Source: Saprospiraceae bacterium
GTDB lineage: Bacteria > Bacteroidota > Bacteroidia > Chitinophagales > Saprospiraceae
Assembly: GCA_022841745.1 (NCBI GenBank)
Contig: JALHQW010000003.1
Span: 172,299-236,298, forward strand
Direction of reading: 5' to 3'
Length of the DNA stretch: 64,000 nt
The notes under the pieces were generated by a model. The model saw only the letters and a list, made by a program, of their open reading frames with translations. It was not told the origin of the DNA and ran no database searches. This document shows positions 17,684 through 26,693 of the stretch, piece by piece; the first letter of the stretch is position 1; every line of letters starts with the position of its first letter. A program made the translations under genes and the position numbers.

Positions 17684-18676
17684 ATGCCAGTGGAAAAGAA
17701 ACCCTTTGAGCGATTGCTCCGCATCAATGAAATATTCAACCTGCGCAAGGGCGGTGAGGCAGTCGTGACCACACAGGAACTGCTCGACACGCTGGGCATC
17801 AGCCGCAGGCAGTTGCTGAAAGACCTCGATCAACTCAAATCGCTCGATGCTCCCTTGGAGTATGTGGCGGCCAAGCGTGGCTACCGCTACACCGATGCTT
17901 TCGACTTCTCGGACAATATCCCCCTCTCTGCGGATGATGTGCTGCACCTCCGCATTGCGGTGGAACTGCTGGCCAAGGTCAACCACCTTGAAGGTTTTCA
18001 AAGACTGCCCGATGTTTTTGAAAAAATCCGGCGCTCTGTTCGCCGCTGGGTTGACCGCAAGGCCACCGAGAAGGCGATTTATTTCGACCCGCTACCGCAT
18101 TATGAGGGCGGGGTTCATCTTTCGTTTTTCCTCCGTGCCATCGAGGATTGCCATCGTGTCACGTTCCAGTATCAAGCCTTTCATGCCGCTGGGCCTAAGA
18201 CCGTTGTCTTCGACCCCTATTTCCTACGCCACTATGACCGCCGCTGGTATGTGGGTGGTTTCTCGCACGACCCTACGGAGGGCTTCATCAGAACCTTTCC
18301 ACTGGAGCGCATCGTGGGTACGCCGGAGCAAGTAGGCTATTTTCATGACAAGCCCAAGGATTACAGCCCTGATGTCTATTGGAAGCATATCTATGGTATC
18401 ACCATTCCGCCGGGCAAGTTGCCGGAGGATGTCGAATTGTCGTTCACGCCTCAGCAGGCCAGGTATTTCCTGACGACACCCTTCTTTGAACCTTTCGAGG
18501 TGTTGCATGAATCGGAAAAAGCGGTGGTCGTTCGCTTGCGGGTGGTTCCTAATATTGACTTGATTCGAAAATTGGGCAGCTTCGGCAAGGATGTGGAAGT
18601 CCAGAGGCCAGCGAGTTTGGCGCAAGAGATGGTGAAGTTTCACAAGGAAGCGCTGGTACAGTACGAGAAGAGATAG
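17684..18676 (+). CDS. WYL-domain HTH transcriptional regulator next to cas operon
   Basis: A 330-residue protein with an N-terminal winged helix (FERLLRINEIFNLRKGGEAVVTTQELLDTLGISRRQLLKDLDQLKS, residues 7-55), a linker, and a WYL ligand-sensing domain (LSFFLRAIEDCHRVTFQYQ..RRWYVGGFSHDP..GFIRTFPLERI) followed by the WCX extension. WYL proteins are common regulators of CRISPR and other defence loci and are thought to sense nucleic acids or nucleotides. I chose the ATG at 17684 because the -7 box TAGTTTTG at 17658-17665 would place the transcript start after the alternative TTG at 17663. The divergent position to cas6 and the 9-bp dyad between them suggest control of the cas operon and probably itself. 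GC-rich like cas6. Confidence 0.88.
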   Translation: MPVEKKPFERLLRINEIFNLRKGGEAVVTTQELLDTLGISRRQLLKDLDQLKSLDAPLEYVAAKRGYRYTDAFDFSDNIPLSADDVLHLRIAVELLAKVNHLEGFQRLPDVFEKIRRSVRRWVDRKATEKAIYFDPLPHYEGGVHLSFFLRAIEDCHRVTFQYQAFHAAGPKTVVFDPYFLRHYDRRWYVGGFSHDPTEGFIRTFPLERIVGTPEQVGYFHDKPKDYSPDVYWKHIYGITIPPGKLPEDVELSFTPQQARYFLTTPFFEPFEVLHESEKAVVVRLRVVPNIDLIRKLGSFGKDVEVQRPASLAQEMVKFHKEALVQYEKR

Positions 18677-18833
18677 ACGGAAATAGCAGGACAACCAAAG
18701 CTGGCTGTGTAATTTGAATTGGGAGGTTTTAAAAAAGGGTCGCATCAGCGATTTGTTGGGTTTGGTTTGTTGTATGGCGGCAAGTTAGTATATCACCACG
18801 ACATATCGCACCACCACACATAACTTTTTCCCA

Positions 18834-19379
18834 TCAGAAGTGCGAAAAAGCCAAAATCTCCCCCTCCAACCCCCTCACCTCCATCTCCTTCCTCAACAAC
18901 CCCAATTCACTTTCCAAATACGCCTTCTGCTTCGGCAAAAAAGCAACCGGGGCCAGCTTCGCAGCTTCGTAGTCCAGCACGGCCAGTTCGTACAGTGAGG
19001 CGTCTATTTCGTGCAGTCGGCGCATGGTTTCGAGTTCTAGTTCCATCATTTCCAGCTTGGCGAGGAGTTCGTCCAGCTTTCGGTGTTCGTCTTGGGATTG
19101 GAGGATGTGGGCGGCTTCGATGCTTCGGCGCTTGGCTTGGAGGGCGAGGCGCTGGCGGCGGACGTTGAAGATTTGGGAGAGGGAAAAGGAGAGGGTCGGG
19201 CGGGGCTTGCCTTGGAGGTTGTAGCCGATTCCGGTGGAAGGGATGTAATTCATCCACTGACCAGGGGTGGCATCGTCGCATTCGGCGAGGGCTGCGGCGA
19301 GCTGCAGCGTTTGGTGGGCGCTGAGGGAGGCGTGGAGTTCGATGGCGGGTGGCAGGGTGTCGGGGGTCGGGTTTGCAGC
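18834..19379 (-). pseudogene. 5'-truncated gene remnant, unrecognised coiled-coil protein
   Basis: The leftward frame is open from a TAA at 19380-19382 down to the stop at 18834, about 181 codons, and reads as genuine protein: DTLPPAIELHASLSAHQTLQLAAALAECDD..MNYIPSTGIGYNLQGKPRPTLSFSLSQIFN followed by a long charged helix rich in Leu, Glu, Lys and Arg (about 70 residues, coiled-coil-like). The first ATG (19253) leaves 43 upstream protein-like codons untranslated, so the 5' part of the gene is missing. I do not recognise the family; outer-membrane efflux (TolC-like) helices are one possibility. It meets a second broken gene on the opposite strand at about 19380. Confidence 0.5.
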
Positions 19380-20103
19380 TTATACCACCGACTATGCAGC
19401 CGATTTCCTGTCCAACCCCAACTATATCGTTTTAGATGCCAACGGTGACCCCACCCCGATGTGGGTAGAGGCGGTTCAAGGGGATATGTATGCTCTCCAA
19501 ACAGGAATAAATCCGGCCAATGGCGATACCCTCTGCTATCCGAACCATGTAGGCTTTAGCGCCGATTTCAAGTTGGCCATTCAGTTTGGGGCAGCGCTTT
19601 CCGACACCATTTCCCTCACGGCAGGTGACCCTCCGCTGATTTCTTTCAGGGGGCTGTACGGTACATCAACGCCTTGGTTTTATGGCATTTCTTCGATTCC
19701 GAGCATAGGCCCTATTATTGAGCAATTTGGTGTAGGGCTGATTCACCAGCGAATCAAAAATGTCGGAATGAACGCCGTGATGGAACCCGGCCATCAATTT
19801 ACAGATAACTGCACCGCACACCAAAAAGCTGTTGCCAATGCAAACCCCGATTATTTCCCTGAAGATTTCCCCGAATTGTATGCTTTGACTGGCAGCTATG
19901 GGTTGCCGTGAGTGTTTTGGGATTCAGTTACCAATGTCAACAATACCTAAGGCTTGACGACCTCGCCCAACAACCACGAATACGTAATGGCCCTGCTCGA
20001 TTCTATGTTTTGTTTCCTTGCGCCCCGTGCCTGTCTCGCCCTCGGCCTGAGTTGCGACCTCACGGGCATCAGCGTCACAAAGCAGGTGTTGGATTTGAAT
20101 AAG
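19380..20103 (+). pseudogene. Degenerate fragment of a large secreted protein, possibly a hydrolase
   Basis: From about 19375 the rightward frame reads AAYTTDYAADFLSNPNYIVLD..DTLCYPNHVGFSADFKLAIQFGAAL and runs to a stop at 19909-19911. Protein-like sequence then resumes in another frame (FWDSVTNVNNT, TAA at about 19951, then GLTTSPNNHEYVMALLDSMFC..LALGLSCDLTGISVTKQVLDLNK) until it meets the SDR gene at 20104. So the gene lacks its start, has at least one frameshift and one stop, and lacks its end. The text resembles secreted alpha/beta-hydrolase-like proteins of Bacteroidota, but I cannot confirm the family. The first 36 residues of the computed frame (from 19267) are antisense of the neighbouring remnant. 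Confidence 0.6.
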
Positions 20104-20871
20104 CTACCCCTCCGGCTGCGGACTCACCGCCGTCCACCCCCCATCCACCACCAGCGTCTGCCCCGTTATTTGCCCCGACAGGGGCGATAATAAGAACAAA
20201 GCGGCATGGGCAATGTCCTCCACTGTGGCAGGGCGACCCGTTGGGGTGATGCGCTGCCAGGTTTCGGCGTAGGCTGGGTCGTGCAGGGTGCGCTCGGTCA
20301 GCGTGGCACCTGGGGCGATGGCGTTCACGGTGATTTGGTGGGGAGCCAGTTCCAGTACCAGGCCACGAGCGAGCATTTCAAGGCCGGCCTTGGTCATGCC
20401 ATAGGTGGCGAGGTGGCGGTGCGACTGGTGCCCCGTCACGCTCGACATGAAGAGGATGCGCCCACCCTTTCCCTGTGCTTTCATCTGCCTTGCGGCAAAT
20501 TGGGCGAGGAAAAAACTGCCCTGCAAATTGACCGCCACCAATCGTTGGAAGTTCTCCGGCGAGTACTCGAAGAAATCGCCGTAAGTGGTGATACCCGCAT
20601 TGGCAATGGCCAAATCCAATTGCCCAAACTGCGCAACTGCCTTATCCACAAGGTGTTGCAAAAAAGCGAGGTCGCTGGCATCGCCGGGCATGGCAAGCAC
20701 ACTGCCGCCCTCTGTGGCAATTTGGCCTGCTGCCCTTCGGGCAATGTCAGCGTCGAGGTCGTTGAGCAAAACATGGGCTCCCCGCAGGGCCAGTTGCCTT
20801 GCAATTTCGAAGCCGATGCCTTGGCCCGCCCCGGTGATAATGGCTGTCTTATCTTGAAATGTTTTTTCCAA
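20104..20871 (-). CDS. SDR family NAD(P)-dependent oxidoreductase
   Basis: A classical short-chain dehydrogenase of about 255 residues: cofactor motif TGAGQGIG, acidic segment NDLDAD, NAG (ANAGIT), catalytic Ser in FMSSVTG and YxxxK in TYGMTKAG, and a C-terminal ITGQTLVVDGG typical of the FabG-like subgroup. Substrate cannot be deduced. I placed the start at the TTG at 20871 (M-EKTFQDKTAIITG) because a TAGCTTTG -7 box at 20893-20900 would put the transcript start downstream of the other candidate TTG at 20895. It has no operon partner: the flanks are a pseudogene and a divergent small gene. Confidence 0.9.
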   Translation of the reverse strand: MEKTFQDKTAIITGAGQGIGFEIARQLALRGAHVLLNDLDADIARRAAGQIATEGGSVLAMPGDASDLAFLQHLVDKAVAQFGQLDLAIANAGITTYGDFFEYSPENFQRLVAVNLQGSFFLAQFAARQMKAQGKGGRILFMSSVTGHQSHRHLATYGMTKAGLEMLARGLVLELAPHQITVNAIAPGATLTERTLHDPAYAETWQRITPTGRPATVEDIAHAALFLLSPLSGQITGQTLVVDGGWTAVSPQPEG

Positions 20872-20892
20872 AACGAAAGCTTGGTTATCGGG

Positions 20893-20938
20893 CAAAGCTA
20901 AAGTTTGGCGGGGAAGTTTTGGGGGATTTATACTTTTG
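20893..20938. promoter_or_regulatory. Divergent -7 boxes for the SDR gene and the 20987 gene
   Basis: On the minus strand TAGCTTTG (20893-20900) and on the plus strand TACTTTTG (20931-20938) both match TAnnTTTG. The first decides the SDR start in favour of 20871; the second lies 48 bp before the ATG at 20987. No clear -33 TTG was found at standard spacing for either. Confidence 0.5.
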
Positions 20939-20986
20939 TAGGTAAATGGGATTAATAAACTGAATGATGGGTCTTATCAATGTTAA

Positions 20987-21334
20987 ATGAAGCAAGCTTC
21001 AGCAAATATCATTAATAGCAAAGGGTCAAATAAACTCGAAGCTGCGCACAACAACCCTGCCTTTCAAAATGAGCAGCAGTTGATTGAATTTTTGTTGGAG
21101 AAAAAAGGCGAAAACCTGTTTCCTGCCAAAGACCTCGCAGAGCAGAAACGGCTTTGTCTAGCCAAAATGAAAAGGTTGGCAGAACAACACCCAGACCTGT
21201 TGCTGAAGGATGTGCTTGCCTTGATATTGAAAGACCTGCCCGCCAGTTACCCTGCCAGCCAACTACAACCACTTACCAATTTTCTAATCAAGTTTTGGAT
21301 GAAAACTGGGCAAGGGAATTTGGTCGGCGCATAA
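20987..21334 (+). CDS. Hypothetical protein, 115 residues
   Basis: A small soluble protein, mostly helical, rich in Lys, Leu and Gln (NEQQLIEFLLEKKGENLFPAKDLAEQKRLCLAKMKRLAEQHPDLLLKDVLALILKDLP). No signal peptide, membrane segment or known motif. The start ATG is preceded 48 bp upstream by a good -7 box (TACTTTTG). It lies 41 bp before the M14 peptidase start and could share its transcript. I do not recognise a family. Confidence 0.6.
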   Translation: MKQASANIINSKGSNKLEAAHNNPAFQNEQQLIEFLLEKKGENLFPAKDLAEQKRLCLAKMKRLAEQHPDLLLKDVLALILKDLPASYPASQLQPLTNFLIKFWMKTGQGNLVGA

Positions 21335-21375
21335 CTGTTTCAAATCCACCTACTTGCCTATCAAGACCTAAAATT

Positions 21376-23916
21376 ATGTTGAAAAAACTGACTTTCATTG
21401 CCATTCAGTCATTGATGGCAATGACCCTCCACGCCCAATTCAGCATTCTCCCCCCCGACGCCTTCCTCCCCCACAAGGTCGGCACCCAGTTCACCGACCA
21501 TGCCTCGCTGGTGGACTATTACCGCCACGTGGACAACAACAGCGACCGGGTGAAGGTCATCGAATTTGGGCGGACCTGGCAGCAGCGGCCTCAAATCCTC
21601 GCCATAGTTAGCTCTCCAGAAAACCTGCGGCGCATCGAGGACATCCGGCTGAACAACCTTCGGAATGCAGGCGTGATACTCGGCACCGGCGACCAAAGCA
21701 CCCCCATTGCCATCGTCTGGCTTGGGTTCAGCGTGCATGGCAACGAGGCAGCGGGCAGCGAGGCCAGCATGCCAGTGCTCTACCAGCTTGCCTTCGACGG
21801 AAGTCCTGAAACCGCCGAATGGCTCAAAAATACCGTCGTCCTCATCGAGCCGAGCGTGAACCCCGACGGTTACAGCCGCTACACCGACTGGTACCGACAG
21901 GCCAGCCCTGCCCTGCCCGACCCCGCTCCCCATGCCCGTGAGCACGATGAGCCGTGGCCTCGTGGCCGGGTAAACCACTATAATTTCGACCTGAACAGGG
22001 ACTGGGCGTGGGCCACACAAATCGAGACCCAAAACCGCCTGAAAGTCTATAACGATTGGCTGCCCCACGTCGTGGCTGATATACATGAACAGGGCTACAA
22101 CGACCCCTATTATTTTGCGCCAGCATCGCAACCCTACCATAAATACCTCACGAAATGGCAAACTGATTTTCAAGTGGAAATCGGGAAGAACCATGCGAAG
22201 TACTTCGACCGCAACGGCTGGCTCTATTTTACGAAGGAGGTGTTTGACCTATTCTACCCCAGCTACGGCGACACCTATCCCTGCTATAACGGCGCAGTCG
22301 GCATGACCTACGAGCAAGGCGGCATCGGTGCTGGCCGGGCCGTACACCTGCACAACGGTGATACACTGACCCTCGCCGATCGGGTAGCGCACCACACGTC
22401 CACGGCTTTGTCCACCGTCGAAATCTCGTCAAAAAACGCCGCTCGGATAGTGCAGAACTTCGCCGATTTTTACCAAAAGTCTAAGAACAACCCACCCGGC
22501 GAATACAAGTCGTTCCTTATAAAAGGAACGAACCCAACAGCGAAAATCAAGGCGTTTGCGAAGCAGCTCGACCGCCTCGGCATCAAGTACGGCAAAGCGG
22601 GGAAAATGTCATCGGGCCTCAGCGGCTACGACTACACGACCGGGCAGGAGACCAAATTTGCCGTAGGCGAAAACGACCTCGTGGTGAGCGCCTACCAGCC
22701 CAAGGGCCTTTTTGCGCAGGTGCTGCTGGAGCCGGAACACGCCATGGTGGACTCAAACACCTACGACATAACGGCCTGGAGCCTGCTCCATGCGCACGGG
22801 CTGGAAGCATTTGCCACCAAGCTGCGCATTGACCCCGCCTCGGAAGGCTATGACATTGGCACGATTGGGTTGGACGCCTACCCTGCTACCACGCCCTACG
22901 CCTACCTCGTCGCCTGGAACTCGATGGATGCTGCCCGCTTGTTGGCCGATTGGTCGAAGAAAGGCATCGTTTGCCGATATGCCGAGTCAGCCTTCCGCTT
23001 GGAGGGGCGTGACTGGCCCGCTGGCACCCTCGTCGCTACCCGTGCCGACAACCGCAAGAACCCTGAATTCAATACAGTAGTGCAAGCGGCAGCCACTCGA
23101 ATTGGCTTGCCTTTGTTTTCAGCGCAAACGGGATTTGTGGAAGTTGGGCGTGACCTCGGTTCGGATGGGTTCAGGCTCATCAAGTCGCCAAAGGTGCTGG
23201 TGCTTTCTGGCGAAAAGACCTGGAGCAACGAGTACGGGCAGGTGTGGTTTTATTTTGACAAAGACCTTGGCTATCCAGCCACCTTCGTGGATGCCGACCG
23301 CCTAGGCAGGGCTGCCTTGGACGATTACAACATCATCGTATTGCCGGAAGGCAATTACGGTTTCGATGATTCGACGCTGGAAAAATTAGCAGGCTGGGTA
23401 AATGGCGGCGGAAAACTCATCGCCATCGGCGAAGCCAATACCTCGCTGGCAGAGAAGAAGGGGTTCAGCTTGGCCAAGTTCGCCAAGGCCAGCGACAAGG
23501 ACGCCGCCCTGAGCGAGGAGGACCGACACGCCCTCGACCACCGCACCGCTTTATATAAGGATAGGAGCCGAACTTCCATTTCCGATTTCAACCCCGGTGC
23601 CGTGGTGCGGGCAAAAATGGACACGTCGCACCCCTTGACCTTTGGCTTGAAGCCGTATTATTTTTCGTTGAAAACGAGCGGGCTGCGCTACGACCTACTG
23701 AAGGAAGCATGGAACGTGGGCTATTTGGAGGAGAACTACCAATCCCACGGCTTCATCGGGGCGAACGTGAAGAAGTTGCTTCGCAATTCTGCGGTCTTTG
23801 CGGTACAGGGCAAAGGACGTGGGCAAGTGGTTTATTTGATTGACAACCCGTTGTTCCGGTCGTTTTGGGAAGAGGGGAAGCTGTTGATGAGCAATGCGGT
23901 GTTTTTGGTGAATTAG
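21376..23916 (+). CDS. Secreted M14 family zinc carboxypeptidase
   Basis: An 846-residue protein. The signal peptide is MLKKLTFIAIQSLMAMTLHAQ, which fixes the start at 21376 rather than the longer open frame from 21154. The M14 domain follows: zinc ligands H121 and E124 in SVHGNEAAGSEA, the DLNRDWAW segment, and third ligand H237 in VVADIHEQGYN. After about residue 400 come a dehydrogenase-like spacer and a glutamine-amidotransferase-like beta/alpha domain (VLVLSGEKTWSNEYGQVWFYFDKDLGYPATFVDADRL..YNIIVLPEGNYG). This arrangement is common for large M14 peptidases in Bacteroidota. It probably degrades peptides in the periplasm or outside the cell. No T9SS tail is visible. Its own promoter is unclear. 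Confidence 0.9.
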   Translation: MLKKLTFIAIQSLMAMTLHAQFSILPPDAFLPHKVGTQFTDHASLVDYYRHVDNNSDRVKVIEFGRTWQQRPQILAIVSSPENLRRIEDIRLNNLRNAGVILGTGDQSTPIAIVWLGFSVHGNEAAGSEASMPVLYQLAFDGSPETAEWLKNTVVLIEPSVNPDGYSRYTDWYRQASPALPDPAPHAREHDEPWPRGRVNHYNFDLNRDWAWATQIETQNRLKVYNDWLPHVVADIHEQGYNDPYYFAPASQPYHKYLTKWQTDFQVEIGKNHAKYFDRNGWLYFTKEVFDLFYPSYGDTYPCYNGAVGMTYEQGGIGAGRAVHLHNGDTLTLADRVAHHTSTALSTVEISSKNAARIVQNFADFYQKSKNNPPGEYKSFLIKGTNPTAKIKAFAKQLDRLGIKYGKAGKMSSGLSGYDYTTGQETKFAVGENDLVVSAYQPKGLFAQVLLEPEHAMVDSNTYDITAWSLLHAHGLEAFATKLRIDPASEGYDIGTIGLDAYPATTPYAYLVAWNSMDAARLLADWSKKGIVCRYAESAFRLEGRDWPAGTLVATRADNRKNPEFNTVVQAAATRIGLPLFSAQTGFVEVGRDLGSDGFRLIKSPKVLVLSGEKTWSNEYGQVWFYFDKDLGYPATFVDADRLGRAALDDYNIIVLPEGNYGFDDSTLEKLAGWVNGGGKLIAIGEANTSLAEKKGFSLAKFAKASDKDAALSEEDRHALDHRTALYKDRSRTSISDFNPGAVVRAKMDTSHPLTFGLKPYYFSLKTSGLRYDLLKEAWNVGYLEENYQSHGFIGANVKKLLRNSAVFAVQGKGRGQVVYLIDNPLFRSFWEEGKLLMSNAVFLVN

Positions 23917-24030
23917 CCATGTGATGTTTAACTTTCAAGACGATAACGGATTGTAGTGACGCTGCAAAAATGCAATGCAAATGCATCTTGACAAGTCGCC
24001 AATTCCTTGAAGAGCGCCTGCAAAACCTTT

Positions 24031-24116
24031 AAATACTGCGCTGTCGAAGCGGACTTCGACAGTACGGTCGAAACCCCGCTCGTACTGTCGAAGTCCGCTT
24101 CGACAGCGCAGTATTT
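24031..24116. repeat. Perfect 36-bp inverted repeat (long hairpin)
   Basis: Positions 24031-24066 and 24081-24116 are exact reverse complements of 36 bp around a 14-base loop. Each arm carries an internal smaller palindrome (TCGAAG..CTTCGA). It stands alone in a 319-bp gap between two rightward genes. No T-tract follows, so it is not an ordinary terminator; a REP-type element is more likely. The rest of the gap (23917-24235) holds nothing recognisable. Confidence 0.85.
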
Positions 24117-24235
24117 GGAAGCCTACTACTCTCTCAAATGTTCAATTAACTGGCTTGAATGAGTTTTAAAAAACACATTTGTAGGTCGTTACTACAATAC
24201 GTTATAGTCAGTAACTTTCAGAAGGCTTTTGTACT

Positions 24236-25390
24236 ATGACCACCCTCGACCTCCATTTCGCACATCGGTTTATTCTACACAGCCAGTTGCTTTGGACGGA
24301 CAATGACCTGCCCAATGGCAAGGCAGGTGCCCTCGCTGTTATCGAACACCTCGGCTATGTACAAGTGGATACCATCTCGGTGGTCGAGCGGGCGCACCAC
24401 CACGTGTTGTGGTCGAGGCTGCCCGGTTACTTGCCGGATCATCTGCACATATTGGCCTATAAAGACCGCACGGTATTCGAGTACTGGTCACATGCTGCCA
24501 GCTACCTGCCCGTTCGGGACTACCGTTTCAGCCTGCATCGCAAAGAAATTATGGACGAGGGTGGTGGTTTCTGGCGGCGCAGCGACCCAGAACTGGCAGC
24601 TCAAGTCCTCGACCGCATCCGTAAAGAAGGAGCGCTAATGGCGAAGGATTTTGAAAAAGGAAATAACCGCCCCGACCAGCCTTGGATGATTCCCGCCATC
24701 AACCAGGTCATCGGCCAGCTGTTCATGACGGGGCAGCTCATGATATCAGGGCGAAAAGGGTTTCAAAAAACATACGACCTGCCGGAAATCGTACTGCCGC
24801 CGGAAACCGACATTGCCTTGCCTTCGCAATCCGAACTGCTTGCTCACCTCATCCGGCGAGACTTGCGAGCGCACGGGCTTGTGCAATTGAGGGAGTTTGG
24901 CTACCTGCTGAAATTCTCCCGCAAGGACTGGCAAGCTGTTTTAAAAGAAATGCTCGAATCGGGTGAAGTGATCGAAGTATGCATCGAGGGTCGGGGAGCC
25001 GAGCCTTATTTCGCATTTGCGGAGCAACTCGAAAAATTTGTGCCACAGCACAGCCCCCCGCCGTTCCACATCCTCTCCCCTTTCGACAACCTCATCATTC
25101 AGCGCAAACGGCTGGAGGAATTGTTCGGCTTCCGATATACGGTGGAATGTTACGTGCCTTCGGCAAAACGGCTGTTCGGTTATTTCAGTTTGCCATTGCT
25201 GTACGGTAATGAGTTCGTCGGGCAGGTTGACCTGAAGGCAGACCGCAAAGCGAAGGTGCTTTTAGTAAAAAACCTGTCGTGGCTCGGCAAGCCGTCGGAG
25301 CAGGTACAGAAGGCGTTCAAAGATAAATTGACGGGGTTTGCTGAATTCAACAGTTGTAATCAGGTAGTATTTCAAGCTACAAAAACGTAG
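24236..25390 (+). CDS. YcaQ/AlkX-like winged-helix DNA glycosylase
   Basis: A 384-residue protein matching the HTH_42 / YcaQ family: LGYVQVDTISVVERAHHHVLWSRLPGY near residues 39-65, KDRTVFEYWSHAASYLP, and PPPFHILSPFDNLIIQRKRLEELFGFRYTVECYVP..YFSLPLLYGNEFVGQVDLKADR at the C-terminus. Members are winged-helix glycosylases that unhook DNA interstrand crosslinks and remove bulky alkyl adducts. Here Q43-V44-D45 gives the Q-hydrophobic-D catalytic motif of the YcaQ subgroup, not the QxQ motif of AlkZ/AZL. It stands alone after a long hairpin, with no antibiotic gene nearby, so general DNA repair is likely. Confidence 0.88.
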   Translation: MTTLDLHFAHRFILHSQLLWTDNDLPNGKAGALAVIEHLGYVQVDTISVVERAHHHVLWSRLPGYLPDHLHILAYKDRTVFEYWSHAASYLPVRDYRFSLHRKEIMDEGGGFWRRSDPELAAQVLDRIRKEGALMAKDFEKGNNRPDQPWMIPAINQVIGQLFMTGQLMISGRKGFQKTYDLPEIVLPPETDIALPSQSELLAHLIRRDLRAHGLVQLREFGYLLKFSRKDWQAVLKEMLESGEVIEVCIEGRGAEPYFAFAEQLEKFVPQHSPPPFHILSPFDNLIIQRKRLEELFGFRYTVECYVPSAKRLFGYFSLPLLYGNEFVGQVDLKADRKAKVLLVKNLSWLGKPSEQVQKAFKDKLTGFAEFNSCNQVVFQATKT

Positions 25391-25681
25391 CAAGTGGAAA
25401 TTGGCTGATTAACCTGAGCCGAATCTGGCCATTTGGATGCAGACTAAATGACTGCAAGCCCAACTTCAAGCAAAAAAATCAAGTTTTTTTTGAAAAATAA
25501 TTCGAAGCGCAAATTCACATTTTTCGATAGAAAACCCCTTTAATTACTGCATTTTAATTCTCTTAAATCATTTTTTTTACGTCACAGTTTTTAAAAAAAC
25601 GCTCCAAAAACGGCCCCCTAGCAAGGCCATCTTTGTATCATCAAACGAACAAATTAGTTCACTATACAAAACAAATTGAAC

Positions 25682-26278
25682 ATGAAAACTTTCGCCACCT
25701 TCGCCGCCATCATCTTCTCCTTCTTCTTCGCAGCTGGTTTCGTAGCTGCCCAAGACACCCAGAACGGCCTTGAGTTCAAAATCCAACTCCTTGACAACGC
25801 TAATACTTATGGCGTGTTCGTGAAGCCTGACCAAACGATTGTGCCAAGCCGCAAGACGCAAACTGGCTCTGGCCAAGTGACGCTGGTGGTTCCAACGGAC
25901 TTCGAATACGACAACCTCAAGAATGTTTCTGGCACTTGGGTTGAGAACGCCCGTGTGGATGGCCCAGTTGAAGCTGCCGATAAGTCTTATGTTTCTTTCG
26001 GTTTTGTAGTTGACAACCCACGTATCCAGTTGTTCCCTACCGAAGAGACGCTTCTCTTCACTTTCACTGCCGATGCAGCTTTCGCTGGTCAAGTTGAACT
26101 GTTCGACAACGAGAACGACCCTTTCATGACTCCGAACTCTTACGGCAGCAACCCTGGTAACGACCTCGGCGTGATTGACCTCGGTGCAAAGGGCGGCATG
26201 GTTTACTACGCTTATGCCCGCAACTACAGCACAGAAGCTGAGGAACTTCACAATCTTTCAACCTTGGCTTCAAAGTAA
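25682..26278 (+). CDS. Secreted protein of unknown function, possibly cohesin-like
   Basis: A 198-residue protein with a strong signal peptide (MKTFATFAAIIFSFFFAAGFVAAQ) and a beta-rich mature part of about 170 residues with no cysteines (TLVVPTDFEYDNLKNVSGTW..SFGFVVDNPRIQLFPTEETLLFTFTAD). The spacing of hydrophobic strands recalls the cohesin-like beta-sandwich seen in some Bacteroidota surface proteins, but that is only an impression. The start is the ATG at 25682. Codon use is very restricted (TTC, GGC, CTC and AAC dominate), suggesting strong expression. It is followed by four degenerate direct repeats and a strong terminator, so it is probably transcribed alone. Confidence 0.7.
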   Translation: MKTFATFAAIIFSFFFAAGFVAAQDTQNGLEFKIQLLDNANTYGVFVKPDQTIVPSRKTQTGSGQVTLVVPTDFEYDNLKNVSGTWVENARVDGPVEAADKSYVSFGFVVDNPRIQLFPTEETLLFTFTADAAFAGQVELFDNENDPFMTPNSYGSNPGNDLGVIDLGAKGGMVYYAYARNYSTEAEELHNLSTLASK

Positions 26279-26336
26279 TCAATAAGTATTCGGCGGCGTT
26301 TGATAAAGTTTTCATGAAAAAAATAGCAAGGTCTTA

Positions 26337-26476
26337 CATCACGAAAAACTGGTCTCAATAAAAAACTCAACATCACGAAAAACTGGTCTCAACAAAAAAG
26401 CTCAACGACAAAAGAACTGGTCAAAAAAAATTAGGGTCTCAACATCACAAAGTGTTTAATTTTTAGCTGGTCTCAC
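26337..26476 (+). repeat. Four degenerate 34-37-bp direct repeats in a 3' UTR
   Basis: Units start at 26337, 26371, 26406 and 26443 and share CATCACGAAAAACTGGTCTC or its decayed form. The first two are almost identical, the later two diverged. They lie between the secreted-protein stop (26278) and its terminator, so they would be in the mRNA tail. Function unknown. Confidence 0.7.
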
Positions 26477-26485
26477 AAAAAAAGT

Positions 26486-26527
26486 AAGGCTAAAATGTCG
26501 GAAACGGCATTTTAGCCTTTTGCTTTT
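26486..26527 (+). terminator. Rho-independent terminator
   Basis: AAGGCTAAAATG (26486-26497) pairs perfectly with CATTTTAGCCTT (26508-26519) around a 10-base loop and is followed by TTGCTTTTTT. It ends the transcript of the secreted protein at 25682-26278. Downstream to 26693 there is a -7 box TACTTTTG at 26617-26624 for the next gene. Confidence 0.9.
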
Positions 26528-26693
26528 TTAGGCATTCTCGGAATTTGGTCTTTTGCTCGCCGCAATATTTTAACATTTCCTAAATGACCTTGCCCGTGCT
26601 TTTCTATCTAAATGGATACTTTTGCCGAGATTGCGGTTTGAGGGTTGAAGCAACCCGAAACCTATCTCTCAAAATTAAATACTAACTCAACAA

